The position numbers and the translations under genes were made by a program. A DNA stretch of 30,808 bases from JBBDNC01 sp040877875. Its GTDB lineage: Bacteria; Bacteroidota; Rhodothermia; Balneolales; Balneolaceae. Shown here in pieces: positions 1-7,457 of this stretch; position 1 is the first letter of the stretch; the number at the start of each line of letters is the position of its first letter. The notes under the pieces are model-generated. The model worked only from the letters and a program-made list of their open reading frames with translations. It did no database searches and had not been told where the DNA came from. The stretch is from NCBI GenBank assembly GCA_040877875.1, contig JBBDNC010000051.1, forward strand, positions 1 through 30,808. The letters run 5' to 3'.

Positions 1-972
1 GAACATGGGATTACTGCGATCATTGCGGCAGATCAGGCGGCAATATCCTATGCTTCCAAGAAAGGGGTGGAAGTACATATCTCCACACAGGCCAATATTT
101 CCAATATCGAGATGGTAGAATTTTACAGTCACTTTGCCGATGTCATGGTACTGGCACGTGAACTTAGCCTGGGACAGGTAAAAAAAATTGTAGAAGGAAT
201 TGAGAAGCGGAAACTCACAGGCCCTTCCGGACAACAGATTCAAATTGAAGTATTTGCCCACGGGGCACTCTGTATGGCCGTATCCGGAAAGTGTTATCTC
301 AGTCTGCATACCTATCACTCATCGGCTAACCGCGGGGCCTGTAAACAGAATTGCCGTCATGCATACAGAGTACGGAGCGAGGATGGAACCGAACTGGAAA
401 TAGACAACGAATACATCATGTCACCCAGGGATCTTTGCACCATCGACTTTTTAGACAAGGTTTTGGAGACGGGTGTTAAGGTTTTGAAACTCGAAGGACG
501 AGGCCGATCTCCCGAATATGTAAAAACCGTGACCCGGTGCTATAAGGAAGCTACCCGGAGTATAACGGATGGCACATACACCCGGGGAAAAGTGAAGAAG
601 TGGAAAAACGAGCTTGAAAAAGTTTATAACCGGGGATTCTGGGACGGCTATTATTTGGGCCGAAGGCTGGGTGAATGGAGTCCCGTCGACGGCTCGGCAG
701 CCACCCGGGAAAAAACTTTTGTCGGCAAAGTCCTGCATTACTACCCTCGGGCAAAAGTGGCACATATTCGTATCAAGGCAAAACAAATTACAGTGAATGA
801 CGCTGTGTTGATTATCGGCAAAAAGACCGGGGTCGCAGAACCCGGGATTCTATCCCTTTGGGTGGACGATCAACCGGCTGATAAAGTAAAACAGGGACAG
901 GAATGTACCATTAAAATGGATGTCGAGGTGCAGGATGGGGATAACGTTTACCTTTGGGAGGATCGAAGCTAA
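1..972 (+). CDS. U32 family peptidase-like protein, YegQ/TrhP type (5' end outside window)
   Basis: The frame is open from base 1, so the start lies upstream; about 323 residues are visible. An internal GTG at 67 is not the true start, because the upstream residues continue the barrel fold (HGITAIIAADQAAISYA, then VEVHISTQANISN). Signature U32 motifs follow: LARELSL, VFAHGALCMAVSGKC, SANRGACKQNCRHAY, SPRDLCTI and LKLEGRGRSPEYV. The cysteines in the HGALC to CKQNC stretch are typical of the family. A C-terminal beta domain (roughly the last 85 residues) matches the Peptidase_U32_C type seen in YegQ/TrhP. Family members take part in tRNA hydroxylation (TrhP) or rRNA hydroxylation (RlhA); a true protease role is doubtful. 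Its stop overlaps the start of a ferredoxin gene (TAATG), so the two are probably co-translated, and the ferredoxin may supply electrons. The family call is firm; the precise substrate is not. Confidence 0.93.
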   Translation, partial: EHGITAIIAADQAAISYASKKGVEVHISTQANISNIEMVEFYSHFADVMVLARELSLGQVKKIVEGIEKRKLTGPSGQQIQIEVFAHGALCMAVSGKCYLSLHTYHSSANRGACKQNCRHAYRVRSEDGTELEIDNEYIMSPRDLCTIDFLDKVLETGVKVLKLEGRGRSPEYVKTVTRCYKEATRSITDGTYTRGKVKKWKNELEKVYNRGFWDGYYLGRRLGEWSPVDGSAATREKTFVGKVLHYYPRAKVAHIRIKAKQITVNDAVLIIGKKTGVAEPGILSLWVDDQPADKVKQGQECTIKMDVEVQDGDNVYLWEDRS

Positions 973-1193
973 TGCAAATCATCTATTACAGAGACAAATG
1001 CATTGGCTGCAACTACTGCGTGGAAGCCTGGCCCGGGCGCTGGCAAATGTCAAAACGAGACGGCAAGTGCGTATTGATCGGAAGCAGGATAAAAGGACAG
1101 GTTCATCGGGCTGAGGTGGGAGAATACGAGCTTGAACTCAACAAACAGGCGGCGGAGGTTTGTCCGGTAAATATCATTCGTCTTGAGGAATAA
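972..1193 (+). CDS. Single-cluster ferredoxin
   Basis: A 73-residue soluble protein starting MQIIYYRDKCIGCNYC. The motif is CxxCxxC followed by WP where a fourth Cys-Pro would sit in a two-cluster ferredoxin; the remaining ligand is the later Cys-Pro in EVCPVNII. This is the layout of Desulfovibrio-type monocluster ferredoxins carrying one 4Fe-4S (or 3Fe-4S) cluster. The ATG at 972 shares its A with the stop of the U32 gene. It is preferred to the in-frame TTG at 954, which would add six unrelated residues. The overlap implies translational coupling, and the natural inference is electron delivery to the U32 enzyme or maintenance of its iron-sulfur chemistry. Confidence 0.9.
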   Translation: MQIIYYRDKCIGCNYCVEAWPGRWQMSKRDGKCVLIGSRIKGQVHRAEVGEYELELNKQAAEVCPVNIIRLEE

Positions 1194-1208
1194 CATAATT
1201 CCAAAATA

Positions 1209-1229
1209 GTATCAACATGTGTTGGATAC
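1209..1229. repeat. Imperfect inverted repeat after the ferredoxin gene
   Basis: GTATCAACA, spacer TG, then TGTTGGATAC: nine pairs with one bulged G. It begins 15 bases after the ferredoxin stop. No T-tract follows, so a Rho-independent terminator is not supported; it could be a weak hairpin or an operator for the downstream Crp/Fnr gene. The rest of the 218-base gap to 1412 shows nothing else recognisable. Confidence 0.3.
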
Positions 1230-1411
1230 AGCAGCCGGACAATAGACCAACCTAACGCAGCATTTAGAGATGGTGTTGGCTTGTGGCAGACCCTTTTCAT
1301 TCGTTCACTGCTTAACTACAGATAAACGCTGACTTATATTTAACACAAAATACTCTTAAATTATTTACCCATTTTGATGAGCCATTCGGCCTCACATTTT
1401 TTTCTACGATT

Positions 1412-2035
1412 ATGGACAATTCTATAAAGCTACCCGGACAAACATCCGGGCAAAAACCACTGGACGATATTTCAAAACTCGGCATCATCAAAGAGTTTGA
1501 ACCCGGTGAAACGATTATAAACGAACAAACTTCGGTGCAATCTATTCCAATGGTCTTGAAAGGAAGTGTAAAAGTGATGAAATCGGATCTTGACTACAAA
1601 GAAATCCTGCTCTACTACCTTCGTCCGGGTGAGACTTGCATCATGTCTTTTTTGGCCGGGTTGTATCAGGATACCAGCAAGGTCAAGGCGATCGCCGAAG
1701 AGAAATCCAAAGTATTGTTTATTCCACATAACAAATTTCAGGATCTGATCAGGAATCACCCTGAATGGCTAAGCTATATATTCCAGATCTATCACAAAAG
1801 ATTTGAAGAACTGCTTGACGTGGTGAATTCCGTCGCATTCAAAAAGATGGACGAAAGGCTGTTGAAATTTCTGCAAAAAAGAACTGAACTCAATCAATCC
1901 GACACGCTTTCCCTTACCCATGAACAACTTGCCCGAGAACTGGGAACTGCCCGTGAGGTCATCTCCCGCCTGTTGAAGCAGATGGAAACGGAGGGACTGG
2001 TAAAACTGGAAAGAAACAGGATCACTCTACTGTGA
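1412..2035 (+). CDS. Crp/Fnr family transcriptional regulator
   Basis: A 207-residue protein with an N-terminal cyclic-nucleotide-binding-type beta-barrel (residues ~20-120, including FEPGETIINEQ and LKGSVKVMKSD), a long dimer helix (~125-155) and a C-terminal winged helix with the recognition region LARELGTAREVISRLLKQME (~175-195). It has no N-terminal four-cysteine cluster, so it is not a classical oxygen-sensing FNR; the ligand is unknown. Its stop codon lies inside a perfect TGTGA-N6-TCACA palindrome facing the downstream DUF2892/thioredoxin/OsmC operon. That arrangement suggests it controls the neighbouring operon directly. The family call is secure from the HTH and barrel; the signal sensed cannot be read from the sequence. 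Confidence 0.95.
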   Translation: MDNSIKLPGQTSGQKPLDDISKLGIIKEFEPGETIINEQTSVQSIPMVLKGSVKVMKSDLDYKEILLYYLRPGETCIMSFLAGLYQDTSKVKAIAEEKSKVLFIPHNKFQDLIRNHPEWLSYIFQIYHKRFEELLDVVNSVAFKKMDERLLKFLQKRTELNQSDTLSLTHEQLARELGTAREVISRLLKQMETEGLVKLERNRITLL

Positions 2036-2046
2036 TGTAAGTCACA
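2031..2046. promoter_or_regulatory. Perfect Crp/Fnr-type operator palindrome
   Basis: TGTGATGTAAGTCACA is a perfect TGTGA-N6-TCACA inverted repeat, the classic CRP-family site. It overlaps the last codons and stop of the Crp/Fnr gene. It is centred about 40 bases upstream of the start site predicted from the TAATTTTG element at 2068-2075, the class II activator position. The regulator gene next to it is the obvious binding candidate. Confidence 0.7.
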
Positions 2047-2067
2047 GAGATTGATGGATAAATAGAT

Positions 2068-2075
2068 TAATTTTG
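2068..2075 (+). promoter_or_regulatory. Bacteroidota-type -7 promoter element for the DUF2892-thioredoxin-OsmC operon
   Basis: TAATTTTG matches the Bacteroidota -7 consensus TAnnTTTG exactly and lies 34 bases before the ATG at 2110. No good -33 TTTG sits at the usual spacing (a TTG at 2051-2053 is too close), which fits a promoter needing the activator site at 2031-2046. Confidence 0.5.
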
Positions 2076-2109
2076 ATTTGAATTTTTATAAACCCAAGAA
2101 GGCTTTTTT

Positions 2110-2376
2110 ATGGATTCCTTTATTAAACAGACTTTATTCTCAACCTGGCACCCTCTGCGATGGATGGCCCTGATATTAGGACTCTCCTTCGCAATCCTGG
2201 CAGTCTGGAACCGGGATCTTCTGACCGGATTATTCGGGATTTTCTTTCTATTTCAGGCGATTACCAATCGAGGGTGCCTGGGTTCACAAGCCTGTGCTGT
2301 TCCGTCGGAGAAGGTGAATCATCCCGGCAATGCAAACAGTAAAGATAAACCCTTCACAGAAATAAAAGGCTCCTGA
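2110..2376 (+). CDS. DUF2892-like small membrane protein
   Basis: An 88-residue protein with two closely spaced hydrophobic segments (about residues 17-32 and 37-51) followed by NRGCLGSQAC, a glycine-cysteine motif. This plan matches short DUF2892/YgaP-type inner-membrane proteins common in Bacteroidota. The polar tail (55-88) is probably cytoplasmic. An AAGAAGG ribosome-binding sequence precedes the ATG. It is the first gene of a three-gene operon; one base separates its stop from the thioredoxin start. The paired cysteines beside a thioredoxin suggest a thiol or sulfur-transfer role, but this is inference. Confidence 0.75.
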   Translation: MDSFIKQTLFSTWHPLRWMALILGLSFAILAVWNRDLLTGLFGIFFLFQAITNRGCLGSQACAVPSEKVNHPGNANSKDKPFTEIKGS

Positions 2377-2377
2377 T

Positions 2378-2704
2378 ATGGCAGAACCAAAGGAAAAAAC
2401 CACCTCTTTCACAGAGATGATAAACAGTGATACACCCCTCCTCGTAGATTTTCATGCCGACTGGTGCGGCCCCTGTAAAATGATGGCCCCGATTCTGAAA
2501 AATCTGAAAAAGGAAATGGGAGAGGATCTTCAAATCATAAAAATTGATGTGGATAAAAACTCGGACGCGGCGATCAAATACCAGGTGCGGGGAGTGCCCA
2601 CTCTCATCCTGTTTCACAAAGGAAACCTGCTTTGGCAGCAATCGGGGGTGGTACAGCTTCCTCAGCTCAAACAAATGATCCGCCAAAAACTGAGTCTCCA
2701 ATGA
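2378..2704 (+). CDS. Thioredoxin
   Basis: A 108-residue cytoplasmic thioredoxin. The WCGPC active site is at residues ~28-32, preceded by LLVDFHADWCGPCKMM; the cis-proline loop GVPTLILF (~72-79) and the central IDVDKN strand are present, and the length is standard. It reduces protein disulfides. The gene starts directly after the DUF2892-like gene and overlaps the OsmC gene by ATGA, so the three are one translationally coupled unit. Co-transcription with a peroxide-type OsmC enzyme and placement behind a Crp/Fnr site suggest a redox or thiol-stress operon. Confidence 0.97.
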   Translation: MAEPKEKTTSFTEMINSDTPLLVDFHADWCGPCKMMAPILKNLKKEMGEDLQIIKIDVDKNSDAAIKYQVRGVPTLILFHKGNLLWQQSGVVQLPQLKQMIRQKLSLQ

Positions 2705-3150
2705 TTCCTGAAGAACCCCTTTACGAAGTAGAGATTCACTGGAATGAAGGACGCCGGGGAACCATGAGTTCCCCCAAACTCAGCCAAAATATCGAAGTGG
2801 CCACTCCGCCCGAATTTCCTGGTGGAGTTGAAGGAATCTGGTCGCCCGAACATCTGTTCGTCGCTTCAGTGAGCAGTTGTTTTATGACAACTTTCACTGC
2901 TATTGCCGAAAATTCAAAACTCAATTTTGACAAGCTGGAAATCAAAGCTTTTGGCAGACTTGGTAAACAGGAGGGTAAATTTATGATGACGGAAATTATT
3001 CTCCGTCCGAAACTTGTTATTACAGATGAACAGTACGCTGAAAAAGCAAACCGGATTTTAGAAAAAGCCGAAACGGCCTGCCTGATTTCCCGGTCTGTTA
3101 AATCGAAATTTATCTTTGAACCTGAGGTTGTAATCGCGGCATACAGTTAA
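2701..3150 (+). CDS. OsmC family peroxiredoxin-like protein
   Basis: A 149-residue protein from the ATG at 2701, which overlaps the thioredoxin stop (ATGA). A longer reading frame starting at 2632 would run through the thioredoxin gene and is rejected. The OsmC/Ohr fold is shown by GIWSPEHLFVASVSSCFM, with the first catalytic cysteine in SSCF, and by EKAETACLISRSVK with the second. Family members reduce organic hydroperoxides using the two cysteines, with thioredoxin or lipoylated proteins as reductant. The adjacent thioredoxin is a plausible partner. Substrate preference is not determinable here. Confidence 0.93.
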   Translation: MIPEEPLYEVEIHWNEGRRGTMSSPKLSQNIEVATPPEFPGGVEGIWSPEHLFVASVSSCFMTTFTAIAENSKLNFDKLEIKAFGRLGKQEGKFMMTEIILRPKLVITDEQYAEKANRILEKAETACLISRSVKSKFIFEPEVVIAAYS

Positions 3151-3238
3151 TTTTTAAATAAAGAACGGTTGACCTGACAGAACACTTCGGTCATATAATT
3201 ATCGCTATTTTTCATTTTAAAACATAATCCCCAAAGCC

Positions 3239-3625
3239 ATGTCTTATCACTATAGCAAAACCCTGGACTTGCCTTTTGAACAGGCCATCGAAAAAACAAC
3301 TGCCGCTCTTGAAGAGGAGGGATTCGGTATCCTTACAGAAATCGACGTCAAAAGCACTCTGAAGAAAAAACTGGATGTTGATTTCAGAAAATACAGAATT
3401 CTGGGAGCCTGTAATCCCGGCTATGCACATCAGGCGCTTTCATTGGAAAGTCATATCGGAGTGATGCTCCCTTGCAACGTCATTGTTCAGGAACACGAAA
3501 ACGGAGAGGTGGAAGTCTCAGCCGTCGATCCGATGGCATCCATGCAAGCCGTGGAAAATGAAAATCTCAACGACGTTGCACAAAAGGTTCAGTCACTGCT
3601 TAAAAAGGTCATCGACAGCTTGTAA
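3239..3625 (+). CDS. DUF302 family protein
   Basis: A 128-residue soluble protein with the DUF302 pattern: an opening YHYSKTLDLPFEQAIEKTTAALEEEGFG, then ILTEIDVKSTLKKKL, ILGACNPGYAHQAL, and VMLPCNVIVQEH. Family function is not established; the fold is a small alpha/beta dimer often linked to redox or sulfur genes. Two conserved cysteines (in GACNPG and LPCNV) are present. It follows the OsmC gene by 88 bases, with a possible sigma-70-like pair TTGACC (3169) and TATAAT (3194) at a long 19-base spacing, so it may have its own promoter. Confidence 0.92.
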   Translation: MSYHYSKTLDLPFEQAIEKTTAALEEEGFGILTEIDVKSTLKKKLDVDFRKYRILGACNPGYAHQALSLESHIGVMLPCNVIVQEHENGEVEVSAVDPMASMQAVENENLNDVAQKVQSLLKKVIDSL

Positions 3626-3870
3626 TAGCGGGCAACCAGATTCAGTGCTATATCAATATGTTTGATGTTCTTATCAATCTCTATGAGGGTCATACGAAAC
3701 AGTTTCTTTTCTCTTTTTTTCAGATTTAGTCCATCACTGTGAGCCCGGTCGGTAATCAGCCGAACTCCCCTCTTAAAAGTAAAGTAGTACCCCATCTACA
3801 CTGATATAAGGAACTTTTCCATCGGATTCGTCCTTTTAGCCAGTAATAAACGGGAACAAACTGAGAGCCT

Positions 3871-4068
3871 ATGAAAAAAATGATTGGAAGTATTCTGACA
3901 ATTGGTGGAATCATTGGAGTGATCTATTATGGTTATCTCTATATTGAAGAATCAGAGTCCTTTAATGTCTTCGGAGCGGATGTAGCGGTAAGTACGGGGG
4001 ATTATGTTCCCATACTCATCTCTGTTGTCATTTTGATCCTGGGAATTATTATTGGCAGACAAAAATAA
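3871..4068 (+). CDS. DUF3185-like small membrane protein
   Basis: A 65-residue protein with two predicted membrane helices (about residues 5-25 and 46-62) around a short loop with acidic residues. The glycine-rich first helix, the ESES loop and the VILILGIIIGR end resemble DUF3185-type mini membrane proteins. It is followed 14 bases later by the small acidic protein gene. No function is known. The reading frame and hydrophobicity pattern support a real gene; the family match is tentative. Confidence 0.6.
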   Translation: MKKMIGSILTIGGIIGVIYYGYLYIEESESFNVFGADVAVSTGDYVPILISVVILILGIIIGRQK

Positions 4069-4082
4069 AGTTTTTAGAGAAT

Positions 4083-4292
4083 ATGACATCAAATGACTCA
4101 AAAGCAGAAACAGCCGAAAAAATCAGGGAAGCTTGTATACGTGCCGCAAAAGAAGGCTTCCGGGAGGCTTCCATGAGTGGCCTCTGCACAGATGGGGCAA
4201 TGGAAGCGGCTGTCAGTGCCATTCAATCGCTGGATCTTGAGAAAATACTCGACGATTCCCGGGAATCGGGCGAAGTGAAGCCATACACATAA
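4083..4292 (+). CDS. Small acidic helical protein of unknown function
   Basis: A 69-residue soluble protein: an N-terminal amphipathic helix (AEKIREACIRAAKEGFREA), a middle SGLCTDGAMEAAVSAIQSLDL stretch, then a polar tail. I recall short conserved proteins with this EGF-EAS-SGLC-EGA-E-A pattern, sometimes mislabelled acetyltransferase, next to DUF3565 genes, which is the context here (six bases to the DUF3565 ATG). No catalytic motif can be named. The conserved-looking pattern and tight spacing support a real gene. Confidence 0.65.
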   Translation: MTSNDSKAETAEKIREACIRAAKEGFREASMSGLCTDGAMEAAVSAIQSLDLEKILDDSRESGEVKPYT

Positions 4293-4298
4293 TTCATT

Positions 4299-4493
4299 AT
4301 GAAACAGTCTATCACCGGATTTCATCAGGACGAAAACGGCGACTGGGTAGCAGATCTCAAATGCGGGCATAGCCAGCATGTGCGTCACAACCCGCACTGG
4401 CAACTCCGGCCGTGGGTCGTCACCCGAGAAGGCCGGAACTCCAGATTGGGAAACGAATTAGAGTGTAAAAACTGTGAGCGATCTTCATGCTGA
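4299..4493 (+). CDS. DUF3565 family protein
   Basis: A 64-residue protein with the DUF3565 pattern: ITGFHQDENGDWVADLKCGH, then QHVRHNPHWQLRPWV, then SRLGNELECKNCERSSC. The cysteines and histidines (CGHSQHVRH near the middle, CKNC near the end) could bind a metal such as zinc, but this is inference. It is the second gene of a pair with the small acidic protein. Biological role unknown. Confidence 0.9.
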   Translation: MKQSITGFHQDENGDWVADLKCGHSQHVRHNPHWQLRPWVVTREGRNSRLGNELECKNCERSSC

Positions 4494-4637
4494 GGATGAA
4501 ACGTGTCTACGAAGAACCCAGGAAAAACACTTAAATCCTGTTTAAAAAAAATGAGGTTGTTTCTTATGGATTTCCGGCGTGAACTCTCGTATGTTTTTCC
4601 TGTAGGTATTTGAATTCTAACACACAGAGGAGAAATC

Positions 4638-5267
4638 ATGCGGGTTTACATAAGTTTATTCATTGCATTTCTGACATTGGGCGTTTTTCCGTTAATGCTT
4701 CAGGCACAGTCGGATATCCAGCCGGAAGAAAAACAGATTCAAGCGGCTTTAAGTCCCTTGCCTGAGCCCATGCAGGAGGGAGCCGGAGTCCTCGGATACA
4801 ACCGGGACGGCGAACTCATTACCCTCCGGGAAAGTTCCAACGACCTGATTTGTCTTGCCGATCAACCCGAAGATGAGAGGTTCCACGTAGCCTGCTATCA
4901 TAAAGATCTCGAACCGTTTATGAAACGCGGACGTGAATTGAGAGCCGAGGGTAAATCGACCGCAGAGGTGAAAGAAATTCGCCGGCGGGAAATTGAATCC
5001 GGCAAGCTTCCAATGCCTGAAAAACCGATGTCTCTTTATTCCCTGACTGGGGAACCGGATGCCTACGACTATTCGACAAACACCCTTCGTCAGGCGCGTC
5101 CCCTGTATGTGGTTTACATTCCTTACGCCACGGAATCCACAACCGGCCTTGCAAGCTCTCCCGTTAGCCGTGGAGCTCCCTGGTTGATGGATCCCGGCAC
5201 TCCCTGGGCACATATCATGGTGGGAACCGGAAGGGAAGTTGGTGAAAATACGGAGGAGAGTCCCTGA
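4638..5267 (+). CDS. Exported protein of unknown function
   Basis: A 209-residue protein with a clear Sec signal peptide (hydrophobic residues ~4-20, cleavage probably after LQAQ). An AGAGGAGAAATC ribosome-binding region precedes the ATG. The mature part contains NDLICLADQPEDERFHVACY, with two cysteines, then HKDLEPFMKRGRELRAEG, a basic helix, YVVYIPYATESTTGL, and GAPWLMDPGTPWAHIMV near the end. I recall this arrangement in secreted hypothetical proteins of Bacteroidota and Gemmatimonadota; no function is established. It ends 21 bases before the end of the convergent cytochrome b fusion gene. No terminator is evident between them. Confidence 0.85.
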   Translation: MRVYISLFIAFLTLGVFPLMLQAQSDIQPEEKQIQAALSPLPEPMQEGAGVLGYNRDGELITLRESSNDLICLADQPEDERFHVACYHKDLEPFMKRGRELRAEGKSTAEVKEIRRREIESGKLPMPEKPMSLYSLTGEPDAYDYSTNTLRQARPLYVVYIPYATESTTGLASSPVSRGAPWLMDPGTPWAHIMVGTGREVGENTEESP

Positions 5268-5288
5268 TCGTCTGCAGCGAGGATATTC

Positions 5289-7457
5289 TCATTCATTCTC
5301 GTCATGGTACCACCTAAATCCGTGCAGTTCGTCATACCTCAGAACCGCACGTGTACCGGCTTCGAACTCCAGTGTATGCGTGTCCTCCTCACGCCATTGA
5401 ATCTCCTCCCCGTTGAGGTCATCCCCAAGAAGAACTCTCAGAGTGTGAGTACCCGGTTCGAGAGGAACCTCTGCCAGGGCATTGCTGTATCCTCTTCGGA
5501 ATAACCCCGAGGGACGATAGCTTTTATCGTGTACGATCACGCCATCTGCCAGAATTCGAAGCCTGACATCCGCACGCCGTTCTACTCTCTGTCTGTCCTG
5601 GCTCTGCATGTGATCCAAAAGCTGACTGTCCTCTCTCTCTTCTGTCATGACCGGGGCACCTGTCATTTTAAAGGAGACCAACAACAACGTCTCCTCATCC
5701 GGCAGGGACAACCGGGTAAAACTTAATCCGGCAACACTTCCTCCGATAAAAGCTGTTAAAAGCACGGCTGCCATGCCTTTTTTCAGACCGGAACGTTTTT
5801 TTTGAATTCGACCGGATTTCTTGTTTCGATATCTGAACTGCTGAGCTTCATTCAGGAATTTTTGAAATTCAGGTTTGTCCATTTTCAAATAAAGCAGATT
5901 CCCCGTTTCAAAACGATCCTTTCGAAATTCCGGATGCCGCTTTCCCTCGATTCGGTTCCCCAACCAGTCAGCTCCGAGCCGGAAATCAGGATCCGACTCA
6001 CAACCGGCGACAAGAACCCCGGCTGCCCCTTTTTTCAATGCTCGTTCTATCAACGAAGGATGCACCCAACCGGCACACGGGACCGTACATACATGGTAAC
6101 CGGGCATTTCCTTGCAATATCCCGTTTCGGAATCGATCGTTAACAAACTGCCCGCACTGTTTCCACATACAAATGCGATGTACTCTCCCTGCAAAGAAGC
6201 GATGTCTTTGTCAATCCACTGATCCAATTTTCGTCGTATTTCCCAGGGTGAGAGGTTGGGATAATCGATCGCCACCGGGTCGCATGATCCTACACAAATT
6301 CCACAGGAGACACAGACAGACGGATCAATCCAGGCAATAAAGTCACTTTTTTTATTCTTCTCGTCTTCCCGTGGGAACATACTGATCGCATTGTACGGAC
6401 AATCCAGAAAACACTGGGTACATCCGTTACATTTTGCCGGATCGACGACCGGTTCCGTGTCTCTTTCCCGGCGGCTCAAAACCCAGGGGATACTTGCCAA
6501 AACGGCAAATACTCCCAAAGTAATCAGCCAAAGCATCCCTCCCTGTAAACGCTCGGTCAGGAAGAGAGGCAACTGATAGAAATAATCCACCCTTATGTCA
6601 TCAGACGAGGCCATGAGGTCGGCCGGGCCTTCAAGTCCAGCCGGCCAAATCAGCGATACGACCACCAGAGAAAGAAGAATCAAAATCGTAAAGTTCCGGT
6701 GGGTAAAAAATCCGGGCTGATTCAGCCGGGATACATGAAGCCAAAGGGCAATACCAAACCCAATAGGTATCAACATATGAGAAAAGAAAACAATCAGAAA
6801 TAGAACAGAGTTAAAACTGTCGTTCGTCAGAAAGGAAACAGACAATGGCTCAGGGAAAAAGGGGAGAACATCCAGCATTTTGGCTGTCCCTGTAGCGATC
6901 AGGGCAGCCGTCTCATCCCAAACCAGCCAATACCCCAGCCATCCGTCAAACCAGATCAAACCAAGGCCTATAATCCCTGTGATCCAGGCCAGCCATCGGG
7001 AACCGGTAAAGCGTCCTGCGAAAAAAACCTTGAAAGCATGAAATAATACAAACAACATGAAAGCATCTGAACTGTAGCGATGCATACTTCTCATAAGTTG
7101 AGCTGTCCACGGTTTGCCGGACATGGCTGAGACGGTGTCATAAGCACTGTGCACACTTGGATTGTACCAGATCAATAAGGCAAAACCGGTCAGTACAGCT
7201 ACGACAAACATCACATTGGCAATGGCTCCGGCCTGAATAAACGGATGATAGGTTTCCGAAAGGAAACGAAGGGTAAACCCATCCAGTTTTCTGAACCAGC
7301 GGTCCACATAGTCAAGCAGTTTTCGACCCCGGATGGATGAGTCAGGACTTGCTGCCGAGGCCTGAACAACATTCTGTTTAAACGCCTCCCACTGCTGGTA
7401 ACCATTACCGTTTTGAGGATCTGTTTCTGTTTTAAGCCAATCTGAAGGATCATTCAT
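5289..7457 (-). CDS. Cytochrome b / 2x[4Fe-4S] / FlpD (MvhD-like) fusion protein
   Basis: A 722-residue fusion. Residues ~60-330 are a b6/bc1-type diheme cytochrome b: His pairs H126/H140 and H227/H241 are each 14 apart, within membrane helices. Residues 343-353 and 382-392 are two CxxCxxCxxxC 4Fe-4S motifs. Residues ~425-500 resemble the FlpD/MvhD delta domain (FVCGNSAGS, HVCTVPCAGWVHP, GVLVAGCESDPD) with Cys431, 457, 461 and 486. A further helix (~562-580) leads to a beta-rich tail (~590-722) probably outside the membrane. In MvhD the domain moves electrons between hydrogenase and heterodisulfide reductase; here no such partners are seen. The gene overlaps the SCO gene by 8 bases and is last in the NO-reductase-like operon, so it probably exchanges electrons between quinol and a soluble or CuA partner. 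Domain calls are firm; the reaction is inference. Confidence 0.9.
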   Translation of the reverse strand: MNDPSDWLKTETDPQNGNGYQQWEAFKQNVVQASAASPDSSIRGRKLLDYVDRWFRKLDGFTLRFLSETYHPFIQAGAIANVMFVVAVLTGFALLIWYNPSVHSAYDTVSAMSGKPWTAQLMRSMHRYSSDAFMLFVLFHAFKVFFAGRFTGSRWLAWITGIIGLGLIWFDGWLGYWLVWDETAALIATGTAKMLDVLPFFPEPLSVSFLTNDSFNSVLFLIVFFSHMLIPIGFGIALWLHVSRLNQPGFFTHRNFTILILLSLVVVSLIWPAGLEGPADLMASSDDIRVDYFYQLPLFLTERLQGGMLWLITLGVFAVLASIPWVLSRRERDTEPVVDPAKCNGCTQCFLDCPYNAISMFPREDEKNKKSDFIAWIDPSVCVSCGICVGSCDPVAIDYPNLSPWEIRRKLDQWIDKDIASLQGEYIAFVCGNSAGSLLTIDSETGYCKEMPGYHVCTVPCAGWVHPSLIERALKKGAAGVLVAGCESDPDFRLGADWLGNRIEGKRHPEFRKDRFETGNLLYLKMDKPEFQKFLNEAQQFRYRNKKSGRIQKKRSGLKKGMAAVLLTAFIGGSVAGLSFTRLSLPDEETLLLVSFKMTGAPVMTEEREDSQLLDHMQSQDRQRVERRADVRLRILADGVIVHDKSYRPSGLFRRGYSNALAEVPLEPGTHTLRVLLGDDLNGEEIQWREEDTHTLEFEAGTRAVLRYDELHGFRWYHDENE

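Noticed and set aside
954..971. A TTG start six codons upstream of the ferredoxin ATG.
   Set aside because: The added residues are unlike ferredoxin starts, and the ATG at 972 overlaps the previous stop, the usual coupling arrangement.
2632..2700. An N-terminal extension of the OsmC gene beginning at 2632.
   Set aside because: It runs through the thioredoxin coding region in another frame. The ATG at 2701 overlaps the thioredoxin stop and gives the normal family length.
4527..4554. A CAGGA/TCCTG repeat near an A-tract, considered as a terminator after the DUF3565 gene.
   Set aside because: Only five pairs with a long loop, and the run on the coding strand is A rather than T.
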